Below, one piece after another: positions 18,621 through 28,520 of a stretch of DNA of 64,000 bases. The notes beneath the pieces were generated by a model. That model made no database searches. It worked only from the letters and a program-made list of their open reading frames with translations, and was not told the origin of the DNA. A program made the position numbers and the translations under genes. Source of the DNA: Hyphomicrobiales bacterium (GTDB lineage: Bacteria > Pseudomonadota > Alphaproteobacteria > Rhizobiales > Rhizobiaceae); assembly GCA_900473805.1 (NCBI GenBank), contig UCMS01000027.1:186001-250000 (forward strand). The letters are read 5' to 3'. The first letter of the stretch is position 1; each line of letters starts with the position of its first letter.

Positions 18621-18783
18621 GAGCTATTTCGGCATCATCGAAGCCATCTTCGTCTTTAGTCTCGCAATTGCCTTCTACGTCTGGCAGATGCGCGACCTGA
18701 AGAAGGAAAAGGCCAGAGCCGCGGCGCGAGAGCGTGAGCGTGGAGCACGGCAGTTGACCGACAACGCGCCAGACGAAAACTAG
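18613..18783 (+). CDS. Small single-pass membrane protein, 56 aa, TTG start
   Basis: A short ORF starts with TTG inside the last codons of crtB (AGGTGG upstream, 8-nt overlap). It begins LESYFGIIEAIFVFSLAIAF, a single hydrophobic helix, followed by YVWQMRDLKKEK and a highly charged C-terminus. The layout, short N-terminus, one membrane helix and basic/acidic tail, looks like a real tail-out membrane peptide. It ends at the very edge of convergent crtC (4-nt overlap). The function is unknown; position suggests a link to carotenoid synthesis or complex assembly. Confidence 0.55.
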   Translation: MLESYFGIIEAIFVFSLAIAFYVWQMRDLKKEKARAAARERERGARQLTDNAPDEN

Positions 18784-19631
18784 CTCCGGCGCGGCATGCG
18801 AAAAGGAAGCATCAGCCTGACGAGAGGAGATGCGAGCCGCCGACAATCCAGGGTCTCGTGCATCATGGTGAGCCGATAGCCGAACATCGTGGTGTCGACC
18901 AGGGACCGCCGATAGAACGGCGTGTCTTCCAATTTGTTGCGCAGAACCGGCTTGGCGGCCTCGTCACAAGCAATGCCACCCCCCACGCCCCAGAAGCCCC
19001 GCGTCAGCGCTTGACTTTGGGGTGGGCGGAACGCCACATGCTCCCCGCTTGCCGAGTAGACAAGCCCAAAACGATGGTTTTTGCCCGTGGCCAATATCGC
19101 GTCGTAGAGAACCACGGTTCGGCCATCCTGCGTCTTACCCCGCGCCCAGTCCCAGCCGTGGAAGTCAAGCTCGAGGGCGCGCGTGCCGAAATTCATGTCG
19201 TGGTAGCCATCTCCCTCCCAGCCGCCGCCGGGCAATGCCTCGCAGGAAAGGCTCACCCGTCCGCCCGGTGCGACCGGTTGCCAGGCATGCAGGCCAGCTT
19301 CATCGAGCCGATAGCTATGGTTTGCCAGGAAATCGGGTGTGAGCCGGATCTCGCCGTGCATGCGCTCAGGCAGCAGCCGTTGCCTCGGCCATGGCAGAAA
19401 CATCTCGTCGAAGGAAATCACGAACTCTGCCCCATCGAAGCGCATGACGCTTGCACCGATCGCCAGAGACGATCTGTTTCGATGCAGATGTCGAACCGAA
19501 CGCTCGGTCATCGCCCAGGCATGACCCGACGGACCATAGAGCGCGACATTGAAGGCAACGTGGTTCTCCGGGTCCTTGCGACCCGCCCAGTGGTAGTAGG
19601 GCGAGAAGACCGAACCGACAAAGGCGATCAC
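18780..19631 (-). CDS. crtC: Carotenoid 1,2-hydratase CrtC
   Basis: CrtC adds water across the 1,2 double bond of neurosporene/lycopene, making hydroxylated spirilloxanthin-series carotenoids. Recognised segments are IAFVGSVFSPYYHWAGRKDP, HVAFNVALYGP and GWDWARGKTQDGRTVVLYDA. The GTG at 19631 overlaps the crtD stop (GTGA) and gives 283 aa, like short CrtC proteins. However, the frame stays open upstream and encodes PGGYRWWYVDGTSDCGRF, which resembles the N-terminal region of longer CrtC proteins. A start at ATG 19859 (359 aa) is therefore also possible. Confidence 0.88.
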   Translation of the reverse strand: MIAFVGSVFSPYYHWAGRKDPENHVAFNVALYGPSGHAWAMTERSVRHLHRNRSSLAIGASVMRFDGAEFVISFDEMFLPWPRQRLLPERMHGEIRLTPDFLANHSYRLDEAGLHAWQPVAPGGRVSLSCEALPGGGWEGDGYHDMNFGTRALELDFHGWDWARGKTQDGRTVVLYDAILATGKNHRFGLVYSASGEHVAFRPPQSQALTRGFWGVGGGIACDEAAKPVLRNKLEDTPFYRRSLVDTTMFGYRLTMMHETLDCRRLASPLVRLMLPFRMPRRS

Positions 19632-21205
19632 GGTGAAGGCGAAACGCCCGCAGTCGCTGGTTCCATCGACATACCACCAGCGATAGCCACCGGGGCCAAC
19701 CGTCTGGTCAAAGGCCGGTCCACCATCAACCGTTCTGCCGCGAGCTTCCCCGAAAGCGCCGCCATCGGGAGCCCCGGACCCGGATGGACACTGCCGCCCG
19801 CCAGATATAGCCCCGGCACTGGACCTTGCGAGCCCGGTCGGGCGAAGGATGCCATCCATCCGTGTGAGGCCATCCCGTAGAGGGCCCCGCCCGTGCCCGG
19901 ATAGAGGTGCGCAAAACGATCGGGTGTCGTGATGCTCGACAGGACCGGATCGCCCGAAATCGTCAGACCGTTCAGCGCCAGTCGTCGTTCCATGGTCTTC
20001 AGACATGCACCGGCCTCACTTTCACCGAAACGTCGACGGTCGCCGTCCGCCGGCAGATTCATCAGGGCATAGATGCGCTCTTGCCCGCCATGCGACAGCG
20101 GCGGCCGACCCTGCGCATCCCTATCCTGCGCGCAGAGATAGACGGTCGGGTCTACAGGTGCTTCGCGACGCTTGAAAATTGCTTCGAACTCTTCCTGATA
20201 ATCGTCGGAGAAGAACACCGTGTGATAAGCAAGCGGCACCCCTACCGGTTTTGCGAGACGGCATGAAACGAGCGCGGAGAGCGAGCGCTGCATCCTGGCC
20301 TTGACCGGATCGGGAGGCGCAATGCCGATCAGTCGCGGGAGCATGGCAACGTCACCGTTGAAGATGATCTGCCGGGTCTTCACGTTGCGTCCTGCCCGGG
20401 TCAGAAGACCGGCGACGCAACGACGCGACGGGTCCATCTGAATTTCGCCGACGGGGTCTCCGTACCGAAATTCCACGCCCAGCCCGACCGCAATCGCGCT
20501 CAACCGTTCGGCGAGCGCGCGAATGCCGCCGTCCACCATCCAGACACCCATCTGCTCGACATGGGCGACGAGCATCAGCGTGGCCGGTGACAGATAGGGT
20601 GACGACCCACAATAGGTGGCATAGCGACCGAAGAGCTGACGAAGCCGCAGATCTGAAAAATAGCTGCCAAGAGCCGACCAGAGCGTTGAAAACGGCCTGA
20701 TAGCCAGGAGATCCGAGGGGCGGGCAATGCGGCGCGACAGAGAAACCGGATTGGGTCTGCTGGCATCAATGAAGCTGTCTTTCAGCACCTCGAATGTCCG
20801 ACGGCTGTCCGCTGCAAAGCGGCGGTAGCCTTCCGCTTCGCGCCGCCCGGCGAAATCGGCAATGGCGCGGATGCTTTCTTCCTGGTCGGCGTGGAGATCG
20901 AGGCTGGCGCCTCCGCGCCAATAGTGTCGGGCAATCACCGAGCACCTTGTCAGCACCAGTTCGTCATCGATCGATCGACCGGCCGCTGCAAAGAGCGCGT
21001 CGAAGACCCATTTCATGGTCAGGACGGTTGGGCCGGCGTCGAAACCCCGACCGCCGACGTCAACCCGCCGCATCTTGCCCCCCGCCTCGGGCTGCGCTTC
21101 ACAGACCAGGACGCGATACCCGGCAGCGGCCAGCCGGATGGCAGCCGCCAGCCCCCCGATGCCAGCGCCAACCACCACAACCGTGTCGTCAGCCGGGGCG
21201 ACCAT
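19628..21205 (-). CDS. crtD: Hydroxyneurosporene/methoxyneurosporene desaturase CrtD
   Basis: CrtD is the FAD-dependent desaturase that introduces the 3,4 double bond in hydroxylated or methoxylated carotenoids. The 525-aa protein has the dinucleotide-binding motif VVVVGAGIGGLAAAIRLAAA, the segment DAGPTVLTMKWVFD and the C-terminal signature PGPGLPMAALSGKLAAERL. A tail of about 30 residues beyond that motif overlaps the upstream-extended crtC frame. It is divergent from crtE across a PpsR operator, with TTGACA on its side. Confidence 0.93.
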   Translation of the reverse strand: MVAPADDTVVVVGAGIGGLAAAIRLAAAGYRVLVCEAQPEAGGKMRRVDVGGRGFDAGPTVLTMKWVFDALFAAAGRSIDDELVLTRCSVIARHYWRGGASLDLHADQEESIRAIADFAGRREAEGYRRFAADSRRTFEVLKDSFIDASRPNPVSLSRRIARPSDLLAIRPFSTLWSALGSYFSDLRLRQLFGRYATYCGSSPYLSPATLMLVAHVEQMGVWMVDGGIRALAERLSAIAVGLGVEFRYGDPVGEIQMDPSRRCVAGLLTRAGRNVKTRQIIFNGDVAMLPRLIGIAPPDPVKARMQRSLSALVSCRLAKPVGVPLAYHTVFFSDDYQEEFEAIFKRREAPVDPTVYLCAQDRDAQGRPPLSHGGQERIYALMNLPADGDRRRFGESEAGACLKTMERRLALNGLTISGDPVLSSITTPDRFAHLYPGTGGALYGMASHGWMASFARPGSQGPVPGLYLAGGSVHPGPGLPMAALSGKLAAERLMVDRPLTRRLAPVAIAGGMSMEPATAGVSPSP

Positions 21206-21242
21206 GATCCTCTCCGTGGCCAGTTGACTTACAGTAGCAATC

Positions 21243-21260
21243 TGTCAATCTTTGTTTACA
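21243..21260. promoter_or_regulatory. PpsR/CrtJ operator between crtD and crtE
   Basis: An exact TGT-N12-ACA palindrome (TGTCAATCTTTGTTTACA) in the divergent crtD/crtE promoter region. TTTACA (21255-21260), 17 nt, TAATTT (21278-21283) is a plausible crtE promoter. TTGACA on the other strand (21248-21243) is a plausible crtD -35. A degenerate AGT-N12-ACA follows at about 21270-21287. Confidence 0.8.
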
Positions 21261-21312
21261 CATTACAGAGTTGCGATTAATTTACAATCACCCTTGTCCG
21301 GAGGTGAGCCTG

Positions 21313-22179
21313 ATGGATTTTCCCGAGCGCATCGAAACCGGTTTGCAGCGCAGCCTGCGTTACGCAACCGCAAACGGATGTCCGCCCCTCCTGGCGAAGG
21401 CGATGAAGCACGCGCTGTTTCCCGGCGGCGCACGCATAAGGCCACGCCTGTGCCTTGCCGTTGCTGCGGCCTGTGGCGATCGGCAACCTCTCGCCGCAGA
21501 CAGTGCCGCAGTCGCGATCGAACTCCTTCATTGCGCCTCGCTTGTGCATGACGATATGCCGTGTTTCGACAACGCAGCGACCCGACGCGGCGTGGCCAGC
21601 GTGCATGCGCAATTCGGCGAGGAGATCGCGCTTCTGGTCGGAGACGGCCTGATCATCGCCGCCTTCGAGACGGTCGCCCGAGAGACGCAACAGACGCCGA
21701 ACCTGACCGCCCCCCTGATCGCGACCATCGCCAATGCGGTGGGCACGCCTTACGGACTCGTGGCAGGACAGGCCTGGGAAAGCGAGCCCGACATCAACAT
21801 CACTGCCTATCATCGCGCCAAAACCGCCTCGTTGTTCAGCGGCGCCGTATCCACCGGCGCCATCGCTTCGGGTGGAAATCCCAGGGAATGGCTGGTTCTC
21901 GCAGACGCCCTCGGCGCGGCCTATCAGGTCGCTGACGATCTCTATGATGCCGTCGGTCAATCCGACGCCGGCAAACCCGCCGGTCAGGACAGCCGCAACG
22001 GCAAGCCGAACCTCGTCGCGAGCATTGGCCTTGATGCTGCCCTTACGCGTCTCAAGCATTTGGTGATGGAAGCGGTTGACAGCGTTCCGGACTGTCCGGG
22101 CGCGGAGGCTTTTCGCGCCATGATCCGCAGCGAAGCGACCCGTCTGATGCCGAAGACGCTCGCCACCAGCGCAGCATAG
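21313..22179 (+). CDS. crtE: Geranylgeranyl diphosphate synthase CrtE
   Basis: CrtE elongates prenyl diphosphates to GGPP, used for both carotenoids and the bacteriochlorophyll tail. The 288-aa protein has the first Asp-rich motif HDDMPCFDN near residue 77 and the second, VADDLYDAVG, near 207, as in class I trans-prenyltransferases. GGAGGTGA 6 nt before the ATG at 21313 decides the start over an in-frame ATG 42 nt upstream. It is 4 nt before crtF. Confidence 0.95.
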   Translation: MDFPERIETGLQRSLRYATANGCPPLLAKAMKHALFPGGARIRPRLCLAVAAACGDRQPLAADSAAVAIELLHCASLVHDDMPCFDNAATRRGVASVHAQFGEEIALLVGDGLIIAAFETVARETQQTPNLTAPLIATIANAVGTPYGLVAGQAWESEPDINITAYHRAKTASLFSGAVSTGAIASGGNPREWLVLADALGAAYQVADDLYDAVGQSDAGKPAGQDSRNGKPNLVASIGLDAALTRLKHLVMEAVDSVPDCPGAEAFRAMIRSEATRLMPKTLATSAA

Positions 22180-22183
22180 GGTG

Positions 22184-23377
22184 ATGGATACCGGCGGAAA
22201 AGGCTTCACGGCCCAGCCCACCGCCGCTGAAGAGGCTGCTACGCGCCTGCGTCCATTCAGCATGATGCAGTCTTTGGCGATCACAGCTCGACTTTGGCGA
22301 AATCGCCAGATCGCCTCGCCGCGATTTCGCTCCTTCCTCGCCCGATTGCCGCTCCTGCGCATGATCGGCAATAGAAAGGCGAACAAACTCTTCCGCCTGA
22401 CCACCGGATTCGTGCACACGCAGATCCTCTCCGCCTGTATTCACCTCGGCATTTTCGAAGCGCTCGACGGAAAGGCGCTGTCAACGACGGCTTTGGCCAC
22501 GCAATGCGGTGTGTCGGCTGATACTCTCGGCCAATTGTTGGCCCAAGCGGAGCGGCTGGACCTCGTCATCCACGGCGCCCCCGATCTCTGGATGCTTTCG
22601 GATACAGGAACGGTCCTTGCCGTTGACCGCGGGCTGCGTGAGATGATCCGGCATCATGATATGCTTTACCGCGACATCGCCGACGCAGGCGCCTTCTGGC
22701 GTGGTGATCGTGGTCAAGGCGAACTGCACCGCTACTGGGCATATGTCCGGCGCGGCGATCTTGCCGCGATTGAAAACGCGGCGGTGGCACCCTATTCCGC
22801 CCTGATGCGCGAGAGCCAGGCTATGCTCGCCGACTGCATCTTGGCCTCGCATGATTTCGGGCAATATCGATCTGTTCTTGATATCGGCGGCGGCGAAGGA
22901 GCATTTCTCTGCGCCCTCGCCGAGCGGCATCGATCGACCGAACTCGCACTTTTCGATCTGCCGGCGGTGACCGAGTTGGCGGGCCGCCATCTGGACGGAC
23001 GCGGGCTGACAGCCCGTTGCCGACTTCATCCAGGCGACTTTGCCACAGATGTCATTCCGACCGGCCATGATTGCGTGACGCTCGTGCGTATCCTGTGCGA
23101 CCACGATGACGACCGCGTCTTGACGATTCTTCGCAATCTGCACCGACATCTGGAACCTGGGACAAGGCTCATCATCGCGGAAGCCATGGCTGGCGACAGT
23201 GAGGGCGCCAAACTGGCCGCCATCTATTTCACAACCTATTTCGCTGCGATGGGGTCCGGGCGCTGCCGAACCGCCTCCGAAATTGCAGGACTTCTGGCCC
23301 GCAGCGGCTTTCGCAACTTCGAAGCTGTCACCAGCGTCAATCCCCTATTGGTCGGTCTCGTGATCGCAACGCGATGA
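22184..23377 (+). CDS. crtF: Hydroxyneurosporene O-methyltransferase CrtF
   Basis: CrtF uses S-adenosylmethionine to methylate the 1-hydroxyl of demethylspheroidene or rhodovibrin. The 397-aa protein has an N-terminal dimerisation/winged-helix domain (GIFEALDGKALSTTALA) and a C-terminal Rossmann methyltransferase with VLDIGGGEGAFL. The sequence reads GTG ATG; the ATG at 22184 is preferred. Together with CrtC and CrtD it completes a spirilloxanthin-type pathway. Confidence 0.94.
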   Translation: MDTGGKGFTAQPTAAEEAATRLRPFSMMQSLAITARLWRNRQIASPRFRSFLARLPLLRMIGNRKANKLFRLTTGFVHTQILSACIHLGIFEALDGKALSTTALATQCGVSADTLGQLLAQAERLDLVIHGAPDLWMLSDTGTVLAVDRGLREMIRHHDMLYRDIADAGAFWRGDRGQGELHRYWAYVRRGDLAAIENAAVAPYSALMRESQAMLADCILASHDFGQYRSVLDIGGGEGAFLCALAERHRSTELALFDLPAVTELAGRHLDGRGLTARCRLHPGDFATDVIPTGHDCVTLVRILCDHDDDRVLTILRNLHRHLEPGTRLIIAEAMAGDSEGAKLAAIYFTTYFAAMGSGRCRTASEIAGLLARSGFRNFEAVTSVNPLLVGLVIATR

Positions 23378-23404
23378 CCCAATCCTGTTCGCCGCGTCCG
23401 CTTG

Positions 23405-23422
23405 TGTAAATATAGATTGACA
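23405..23422. promoter_or_regulatory. PpsR/CrtJ operator and sigma70-like promoter upstream of bchC
   Basis: An exact TGT-N12-ACA palindrome (TGTAAATATAGATTGACA). The -35 TTGACA (23417-23422) is inside the operator; TAAGAT 16 nt downstream (23439-23444) serves as -10. Repressor binding would block RNA polymerase directly. This promoter heads bchCXYZ-pufQBALMC. Confidence 0.82.
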
Positions 23423-23489
23423 CTTTGTAACGTAATCTTAAGATGACAATGGGAGCAGAAGGCATCCCGTGTCCGGGGAGGGCACGATA

Positions 23490-24428
23490 ATGCGCAGTGC
23501 AGCCATCGTCTTCGAACAACCAGGAACGCTCGCCGTCAGGCATTTGGCGCTGAATACGCCCGAGGCATCGGACGTGGTGGTCGAGTCGCGCTTCAGCGGC
23601 GTATCCAGCGGAACAGAGAAGATGCTTTACGAAGGCACCATGCCGGCCTTCCCGGGCATGCGTTATCCGCTCGTCCCGGGCTACGAGACGGTGGGTGTGG
23701 TGGTCGAAGCCGGCCCTGCGTCAGGTCGATCAATCGGCGACCAGGTCTTCGTCCCCGGTGCAAACTGCTACACGGATGCTGCCGGATTGTTCGGTGCCAG
23801 CGCTTCGCTGCTCGTCGTACCCGGCGCCCGCACGGTGCAGACCCATTTTGAACAGATGGAAGATGGAGCCCTGCTGGCTCTGGCCGCAACCGCCCATCAC
23901 GCGGTCTGTCGCTCGGCCCGCGCTGCATCCCTCGTCATTGGCCACGGCGTCCTCGGACGCCTGATCGCCCGCATCATTCTCGCCACCGGCAATCCGCCAC
24001 CGATCGTCTGGGAAACACGTGACGCCCGGCGCGCCGGTGCGAAGGGCTATGTAGTCGGATCTCCCGACGCTGAGCGCGACCTGCGCCACGACGTGATCAT
24101 CGATGCCAGCGGCGATGCCACGGTCATCGACAAGGCAATCGGACGGCTCGCCCGCCGCGGCGATCTCGTTCTGGCCGGCTTCTATGGCGAGCGTGTCGAT
24201 TTCGCTTTTCCAGCCGCCTTCATGAAGGAAGCGTCGATCTTCATCGCCGCCGAGTTCACACCCGCCGACGTTCAGGCGGTCCTCACCCTTGTCGAGGCAG
24301 GACGCCTCTCCCTCGGTGGCCTGATCACGCACCATTCTCAGCCGTCCGATGCGGCTTTCGCATACCGGACGGCGTTCAACGACCCCGACTGCCTGAAAAT
24401 GATCATCGACTGGAGGAATGCCGCATGA
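23490..24428 (+). CDS. bchC: BchC, 2-desacetyl-2-hydroxyethyl bacteriochlorophyllide a dehydrogenase
   Basis: BchC oxidises the 3-hydroxyethyl group of the ring to acetyl, a late bacteriochlorophyll a step. The 312-aa zinc-free-type medium-chain dehydrogenase begins MRSAAIVFEQPGTLAV and contains PLVPGYETVGVVVEAG and a nucleotide-binding segment VIGHGVLGRLIARI. GGGGAGGG upstream supports the ATG at 23490 over a GTG at 23469. It overlaps bchX by ATGA. Confidence 0.95.
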   Translation: MRSAAIVFEQPGTLAVRHLALNTPEASDVVVESRFSGVSSGTEKMLYEGTMPAFPGMRYPLVPGYETVGVVVEAGPASGRSIGDQVFVPGANCYTDAAGLFGASASLLVVPGARTVQTHFEQMEDGALLALAATAHHAVCRSARAASLVIGHGVLGRLIARIILATGNPPPIVWETRDARRAGAKGYVVGSPDAERDLRHDVIIDASGDATVIDKAIGRLARRGDLVLAGFYGERVDFAFPAAFMKEASIFIAAEFTPADVQAVLTLVEAGRLSLGGLITHHSQPSDAAFAYRTAFNDPDCLKMIIDWRNAA

Positions 24429-25432
24429 GCCTCGACCTGGCACAGGACGGACTGGAGCGCCTGCAGGAAAACCTCCGCGAAGAAGCCGGCATCGAACCCG
24501 ATGCGCCGGCCACGGGCAAGGTCACCAAGGAAACTCAGATCATCGCGATCTACGGTAAGGGCGGCATCGGCAAGAGCTTCACGCTCGCCAACCTCTCCTA
24601 CATGCTGGCCCAGCTCGGCAAGAAGGTGCTTCTCATCGGCTGCGATCCGAAGAGCGATACGACCTCGTTGCTCTTCGGTGGCCGCGCCTGCCCGACCATC
24701 ATCCAGACTGCCTCGCGCCGCAAGGAAGCCGGCCAGGAAGTGTCGATTTCCGACGTCTGCTTCAAGCGTGACGGCGTCTTCGCCATGGAGCTCGGCGGAC
24801 CGGAAGTCGGCCGCGGTTGCGGCGGGCGCGGCATCATCCACGGCTTCGAAACCCTCGAGAAGCTCGGCTTCCACGACTGGGATTTCGACTATGTCCTGCT
24901 GGACTTCCTCGGCGACGTGGTCTGCGGCGGCTTCGGCCTGCCGATTGCCCGCGACATGTGCCAGAAAGTCGTCGTCGTCGGGTCGAACGACCTGCAGTCG
25001 CTCTACGTCGCCAACAATGTCTGCTCTGCGGTGAAATACTTCCGCAATCTCGGCGGCAATGTCGGCGTCGCGGGTCTGGTCATCAACAAGGACGACGGCA
25101 CGGGCGAAGCCCAGGCCTTTGCCGAGGCCGTCGGCATCCCTGTTCTGGCCTCGATCCCGCAGGACGACGACATCCGCCGCAAGAGCGCGAATTACCAGAT
25201 CATCGGCACCCATGACTCGCAGTGGGGACCGTTGTTCGAAGCGCTCTCCATCAATCTTGCCGAAGCTCCCCCGGTCCTCCCCCGACCGCTCGACCAAGAT
25301 GGCCTGCTTGGCCTCTTCGACGCGAGCGAAACAGGTGCCGATTACAAACTCCAGCCAGCCTTGCCGGAAGACATGTGCGCCTCGGGTGCGCTGAAACGGC
25401 CATCGCTGGAAGTCGTCTACGACAACGTGTGA
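24425..25432 (+). CDS. bchX: Chlorophyllide a reductase iron protein BchX
   Basis: BchX is the ATP-dependent reductase component (nitrogenase-like) of chlorophyllide a reductase, delivering electrons to BchYZ. The 335-aa protein has Walker [18 protein letters not shown] (about 43-59) with the BchX-typical SFT after the P-loop. The two [4Fe-4S] ligand cysteines lie in GRGCGGRG (about 130) and VVCGGFG (about 165). It is homologous to BchL but distinguished by those signatures. Confidence 0.97.
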   Translation: MSLDLAQDGLERLQENLREEAGIEPDAPATGKVTKETQIIAIYGKGGIGKSFTLANLSYMLAQLGKKVLLIGCDPKSDTTSLLFGGRACPTIIQTASRRKEAGQEVSISDVCFKRDGVFAMELGGPEVGRGCGGRGIIHGFETLEKLGFHDWDFDYVLLDFLGDVVCGGFGLPIARDMCQKVVVVGSNDLQSLYVANNVCSAVKYFRNLGGNVGVAGLVINKDDGTGEAQAFAEAVGIPVLASIPQDDDIRRKSANYQIIGTHDSQWGPLFEALSINLAEAPPVLPRPLDQDGLLGLFDASETGADYKLQPALPEDMCASGALKRPSLEVVYDNV

Positions 25433-25447
25433 GATCGGGTGAAGACA

Positions 25448-27031
25448 ATGGATGACCTGCGCAAGGAATTCGAGCCGGACGACGCCAGCGGGACCTCTCC
25501 CCTTGGCAGCGACACCGCCGTCCTTGCAGACGGCGTGGCCGCAGATCCGTCCGGCATCGGCTGCCATGGCGGCGTCGAGCTTTCCAAGGCTGCGGCTCGC
25601 GCCGCCGGCCAGGGCGAACTGATGGATCGCTTCGAGGCGGACTATCCCAAGGGTCCGCACGACCAGCCGCAATCCATGTGCCCGGCCTTCGGCTCGCTCC
25701 GCGTCGGCCTGCGTATGCGCCGTGTCGGCACGATCCTCTCGGGTTCGGCCTGCTGCGTTTACGGCCTCACCTTCACCTCGCATTTCTACGGCGCCAAGCG
25801 CTCGGTCGGTTATGTGCCCTTCAGTTCGGAGACTTTGGTCACCGGCAAGCTCTACGAGGACATCGTCGAGGCCGTGCATCAGATGGCGGATCCGGAGAAA
25901 TTCGATGCCGTCGTGGTCACCAACCTCTGTGTCCCCACCGCCTCGGGCGTGCCGCTCAAAATGTTGCCGCGCGAGATCGACGGCGTGCGTATTGTTGGCA
26001 TCGATGTTCCAGGCTTCGGGGTCCCGACTCACGCGGAAGCCAAGGATGTGCTGTCGGGCGCCATGCTCGCCTATGCCCGCCAGGAAATCGGTGAAGGACC
26101 GGTCCAGCGCCCGCGTGGCGGGTTGAAGGACAGGCCGACGGTCACGCTGCTCGGCGAAATGTTCCCCGTCGATCCGGTCGTCATCGGCGGCATGCTGGAG
26201 CCCATGGGCCTGGCGGCTGGCCCGACCGTTCCCGTCCGAGAATGGCGCGAGCTCTATTCCGCTCTCGACTGCGCCGCTGTGGCCGCGATCCATCCCTTCT
26301 ACACGGCGAGCATCCGCGAATTCCAGGCTGCCGGCCGCCCGGTCGTCGGCTCGGCACCCGTCGGTGTCGACGGAACGGATGCCTGGTTGAAGGCGATCGG
26401 CGACAACTGCAACGTTCCAGAGGCGAAGACCAATATCAGCCGCAATGCCATGCGCGGCGCGATAAAGGCGGCCCTCGCCGATCACAAGATCAAGGGTCGC
26501 ATCACGCTGTCGGGCTATGAGGGTTCCGAACTTCTGGTCGCCCGCCTTCTGGTCGAACTCGGCGCAGATTTGCGTTACGTCGGCACGGCCTGTCCGAAAA
26601 CGCCTTACAACAGCGAGGATGCCGACTGGCTGGCGGCCCATGGCGTGGAACTGCGTTTCCGCGCCTCGCTGGAGCAGGACCTCGCGGCCTTCCAGGAATT
26701 CAAGCCGGATCTCGCCATTGGGACGACCCCTGTCGTGCAGAAGGCGAAGGAGAGCGCCACCCCCGCCCTCTATTTCACCAATCTGATCTCCGCCCGTCCC
26801 CTGATGGGTCCGGCAGGTGTGGCTTCGCTGCCCGCCGTCATCAACGCCGCCATCGGCAACAAGGACCGCTTCCTCGCCATGAACGCCTTCTTCGAAGGTG
26901 TCGGCTCCGGCGATGGTGCCGGCATCTGGGAAACCGTGCCGGAAGACCGCAGCGCCTATCGCAAGAAGTTCGCGGCCAAGGTCAAGCAGTCCCGCAACGC
27001 TGTCGACAATGGGGAGAGCGTCGGATGCTGA
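25448..27031 (+). CDS. bchY: Chlorophyllide a reductase subunit BchY
   Basis: BchY is one half of the catalytic BchYZ heterotetramer that reduces ring B to give bacteriochlorophyllide. The 527-aa protein has cysteines in GIGCHGG (near residue 39), SMCPAFGSL and SGSACCVYG for the Fe-S cluster, then NifD-like domains. GTG at 25439 is an alternative start 9 nt upstream. It overlaps bchZ by 7 nt. Confidence 0.95.
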   Translation: MDDLRKEFEPDDASGTSPLGSDTAVLADGVAADPSGIGCHGGVELSKAAARAAGQGELMDRFEADYPKGPHDQPQSMCPAFGSLRVGLRMRRVGTILSGSACCVYGLTFTSHFYGAKRSVGYVPFSSETLVTGKLYEDIVEAVHQMADPEKFDAVVVTNLCVPTASGVPLKMLPREIDGVRIVGIDVPGFGVPTHAEAKDVLSGAMLAYARQEIGEGPVQRPRGGLKDRPTVTLLGEMFPVDPVVIGGMLEPMGLAAGPTVPVREWRELYSALDCAAVAAIHPFYTASIREFQAAGRPVVGSAPVGVDGTDAWLKAIGDNCNVPEAKTNISRNAMRGAIKAALADHKIKGRITLSGYEGSELLVARLLVELGADLRYVGTACPKTPYNSEDADWLAAHGVELRFRASLEQDLAAFQEFKPDLAIGTTPVVQKAKESATPALYFTNLISARPLMGPAGVASLPAVINAAIGNKDRFLAMNAFFEGVGSGDGAGIWETVPEDRSAYRKKFAAKVKQSRNAVDNGESVGC

Positions 27032-28476
27032 TCCTCGACCACGACAGAGCCGGCGGTTACTGGGGCAGCGTCTATGCCTTCACCGCGATCAAGGGCCTCC
27101 AGGTAATCATCGACGGCCCGGTGGGCTGCGAGAACCTGCCCGTCACCTCGGTCCTCCACTATACCGACGCCCTGCCCCCGCACGAGCTGCCGATCGTCGT
27201 CTCCGGCCTGTCGGAAGACGAACTGGGCCAGCACGGCACCGAAGGCGCCATGAAGCGGGCGCGCCTGGCGCTCGATCCCGACCTGCCGGCCGTTGTCGTC
27301 ACCGGCTCGATCGCGGAAATGATCGGCGGTGGCGTGACGCCTGAAGGCTCCAACATCGTCCGCTTCCTGCCGCGCACGATCGATGAAGACCAGTGGCAGA
27401 GCGCCGATCGGGCGCTGAAATGGCTCTGGACGGAATTCGGTCCGAAGGGCGGCAAGGTGCCGGCACCGCGCCGCCGACCGGAAGGCGCGAAGCCCCGTGT
27501 CAACATCATCGGCCCAATCTACGGCACCTACAACATGCCTTCGGATCTCGCCGAAATCCGCCGTCTGGTCGAAGGACTGGGCGCCGAGATCAACATGGTC
27601 TTCCCCTTGGGCAGCCATCTCGAAGATGTGCGCAAGCTTGCCGACGCCGATGCCAATATCTGCCTGTACCGCGAATTCGGCCGCCTGCTCTGCGAGGCGC
27701 TCGACCGCCCCTATCTGCAGGCCCCGATCGGCATTCATTCGACGACCGCCTTCCTGCGTGAACTGGGCGGCATGCTGGGTCTCGATCCGGAACCCTTCAT
27801 CCTGAAGGAAAAGCACACGACGCTGAAGCCGCTCTGGGATCTCTGGCGCTCGGTCACCCAGGACTTCTTCGCCACCGCAAGCTTCGCGATCGTCGCCAAC
27901 GAGACCTATGTGCGCGGCATTCGAAACTTCCTTGAGGAAGAAATGGGACTGCCCTGCAACTTCGCGATCCCGCGCAAGGCTGGCTCGAAGACGGACAATA
28001 TCGAGGTCGCGGAACTTACCGCCAAGAAGCCGCCGATGATCATGTTCGGCTCGTTCAACGAGCGCATGTACATGGCTGAACGCGGGGCCCGCGGCAAGTT
28101 CGTGCAGCTGTCCTATCCAGGCGCCATCGTCCGCCGCCATCCCGGCACGCCGGTCATGGGCTATTCCGGTGCTGCCTGGCTGATCCAGGAAGTCTGCAAC
28201 GCGCTTTTCGATATGCTGTTCGACATCCTGCCCCGCGCCGGCGAGCTCGACGCGATCGAGGCGACGACCGCCCGTCCACGCAGCGAAATGGCCTGGCAGT
28301 CCGATGCCCAGGCCTCGCTTGAAACATTCATCGGCAACGAGCCCGTGCTCGTCCGCATCTCCGCCGCCAAGCGGCTCAGGGAAGCGGCGGAACGCGAAGC
28401 GCGTCGGGATGATGAGCACGAAGTCACCCGTCAGCATGTGGAGAAGGCCGCCCGTCTCGAGGGAGCCTTCGCATGA
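27025..28476 (+). CDS. bchZ: Chlorophyllide a reductase subunit BchZ
   Basis: BchZ is the second catalytic subunit of chlorophyllide a reductase. The 483-aa protein begins [19 protein letters not shown] and carries the cluster cysteine in [10 protein letters not shown] (about 32-41), with [16 protein letters not shown] following, as in NifK-like proteins. A C-terminal charged helix ends the protein. The stop overlaps a possible upstream start of the pufQ frame. Confidence 0.96.
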   Translation: MLILDHDRAGGYWGSVYAFTAIKGLQVIIDGPVGCENLPVTSVLHYTDALPPHELPIVVSGLSEDELGQHGTEGAMKRARLALDPDLPAVVVTGSIAEMIGGGVTPEGSNIVRFLPRTIDEDQWQSADRALKWLWTEFGPKGGKVPAPRRRPEGAKPRVNIIGPIYGTYNMPSDLAEIRRLVEGLGAEINMVFPLGSHLEDVRKLADADANICLYREFGRLLCEALDRPYLQAPIGIHSTTAFLRELGGMLGLDPEPFILKEKHTTLKPLWDLWRSVTQDFFATASFAIVANETYVRGIRNFLEEEMGLPCNFAIPRKAGSKTDNIEVAELTAKKPPMIMFGSFNERMYMAERGARGKFVQLSYPGAIVRRHPGTPVMGYSGAAWLIQEVCNALFDMLFDILPRAGELDAIEATTARPRSEMAWQSDAQASLETFIGNEPVLVRISAAKRLREAAEREARRDDEHEVTRQHVEKAARLEGAFA

Positions 28477-28520
28477 GTGCCGGAACGAGACCCTTTCGAG
28501 GGACCATTGGAGGTGAAGCC

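Noticed and set aside
23427..23442. GTAA-N7-TTAA near-CtrA match in the bchC promoter
   Set aside because: One half-site is wrong and the stretch is already explained as promoter spacer/-10; too weak to call.
24338..26641. 767-aa antisense ORF opposite bchX/bchY
   Set aside because: It is the mirror reading of well-conserved bchX and bchY, with no recognisable domain, no ribosome-binding site, and codon use typical of a shadow frame.
28473..28520. Upstream extension of pufQ to the ATG at 28473
   Set aside because: The ATG at 28521 has a strong GGAGGTGA site and gives the usual PufQ length; the extra 16 residues look non-coding.
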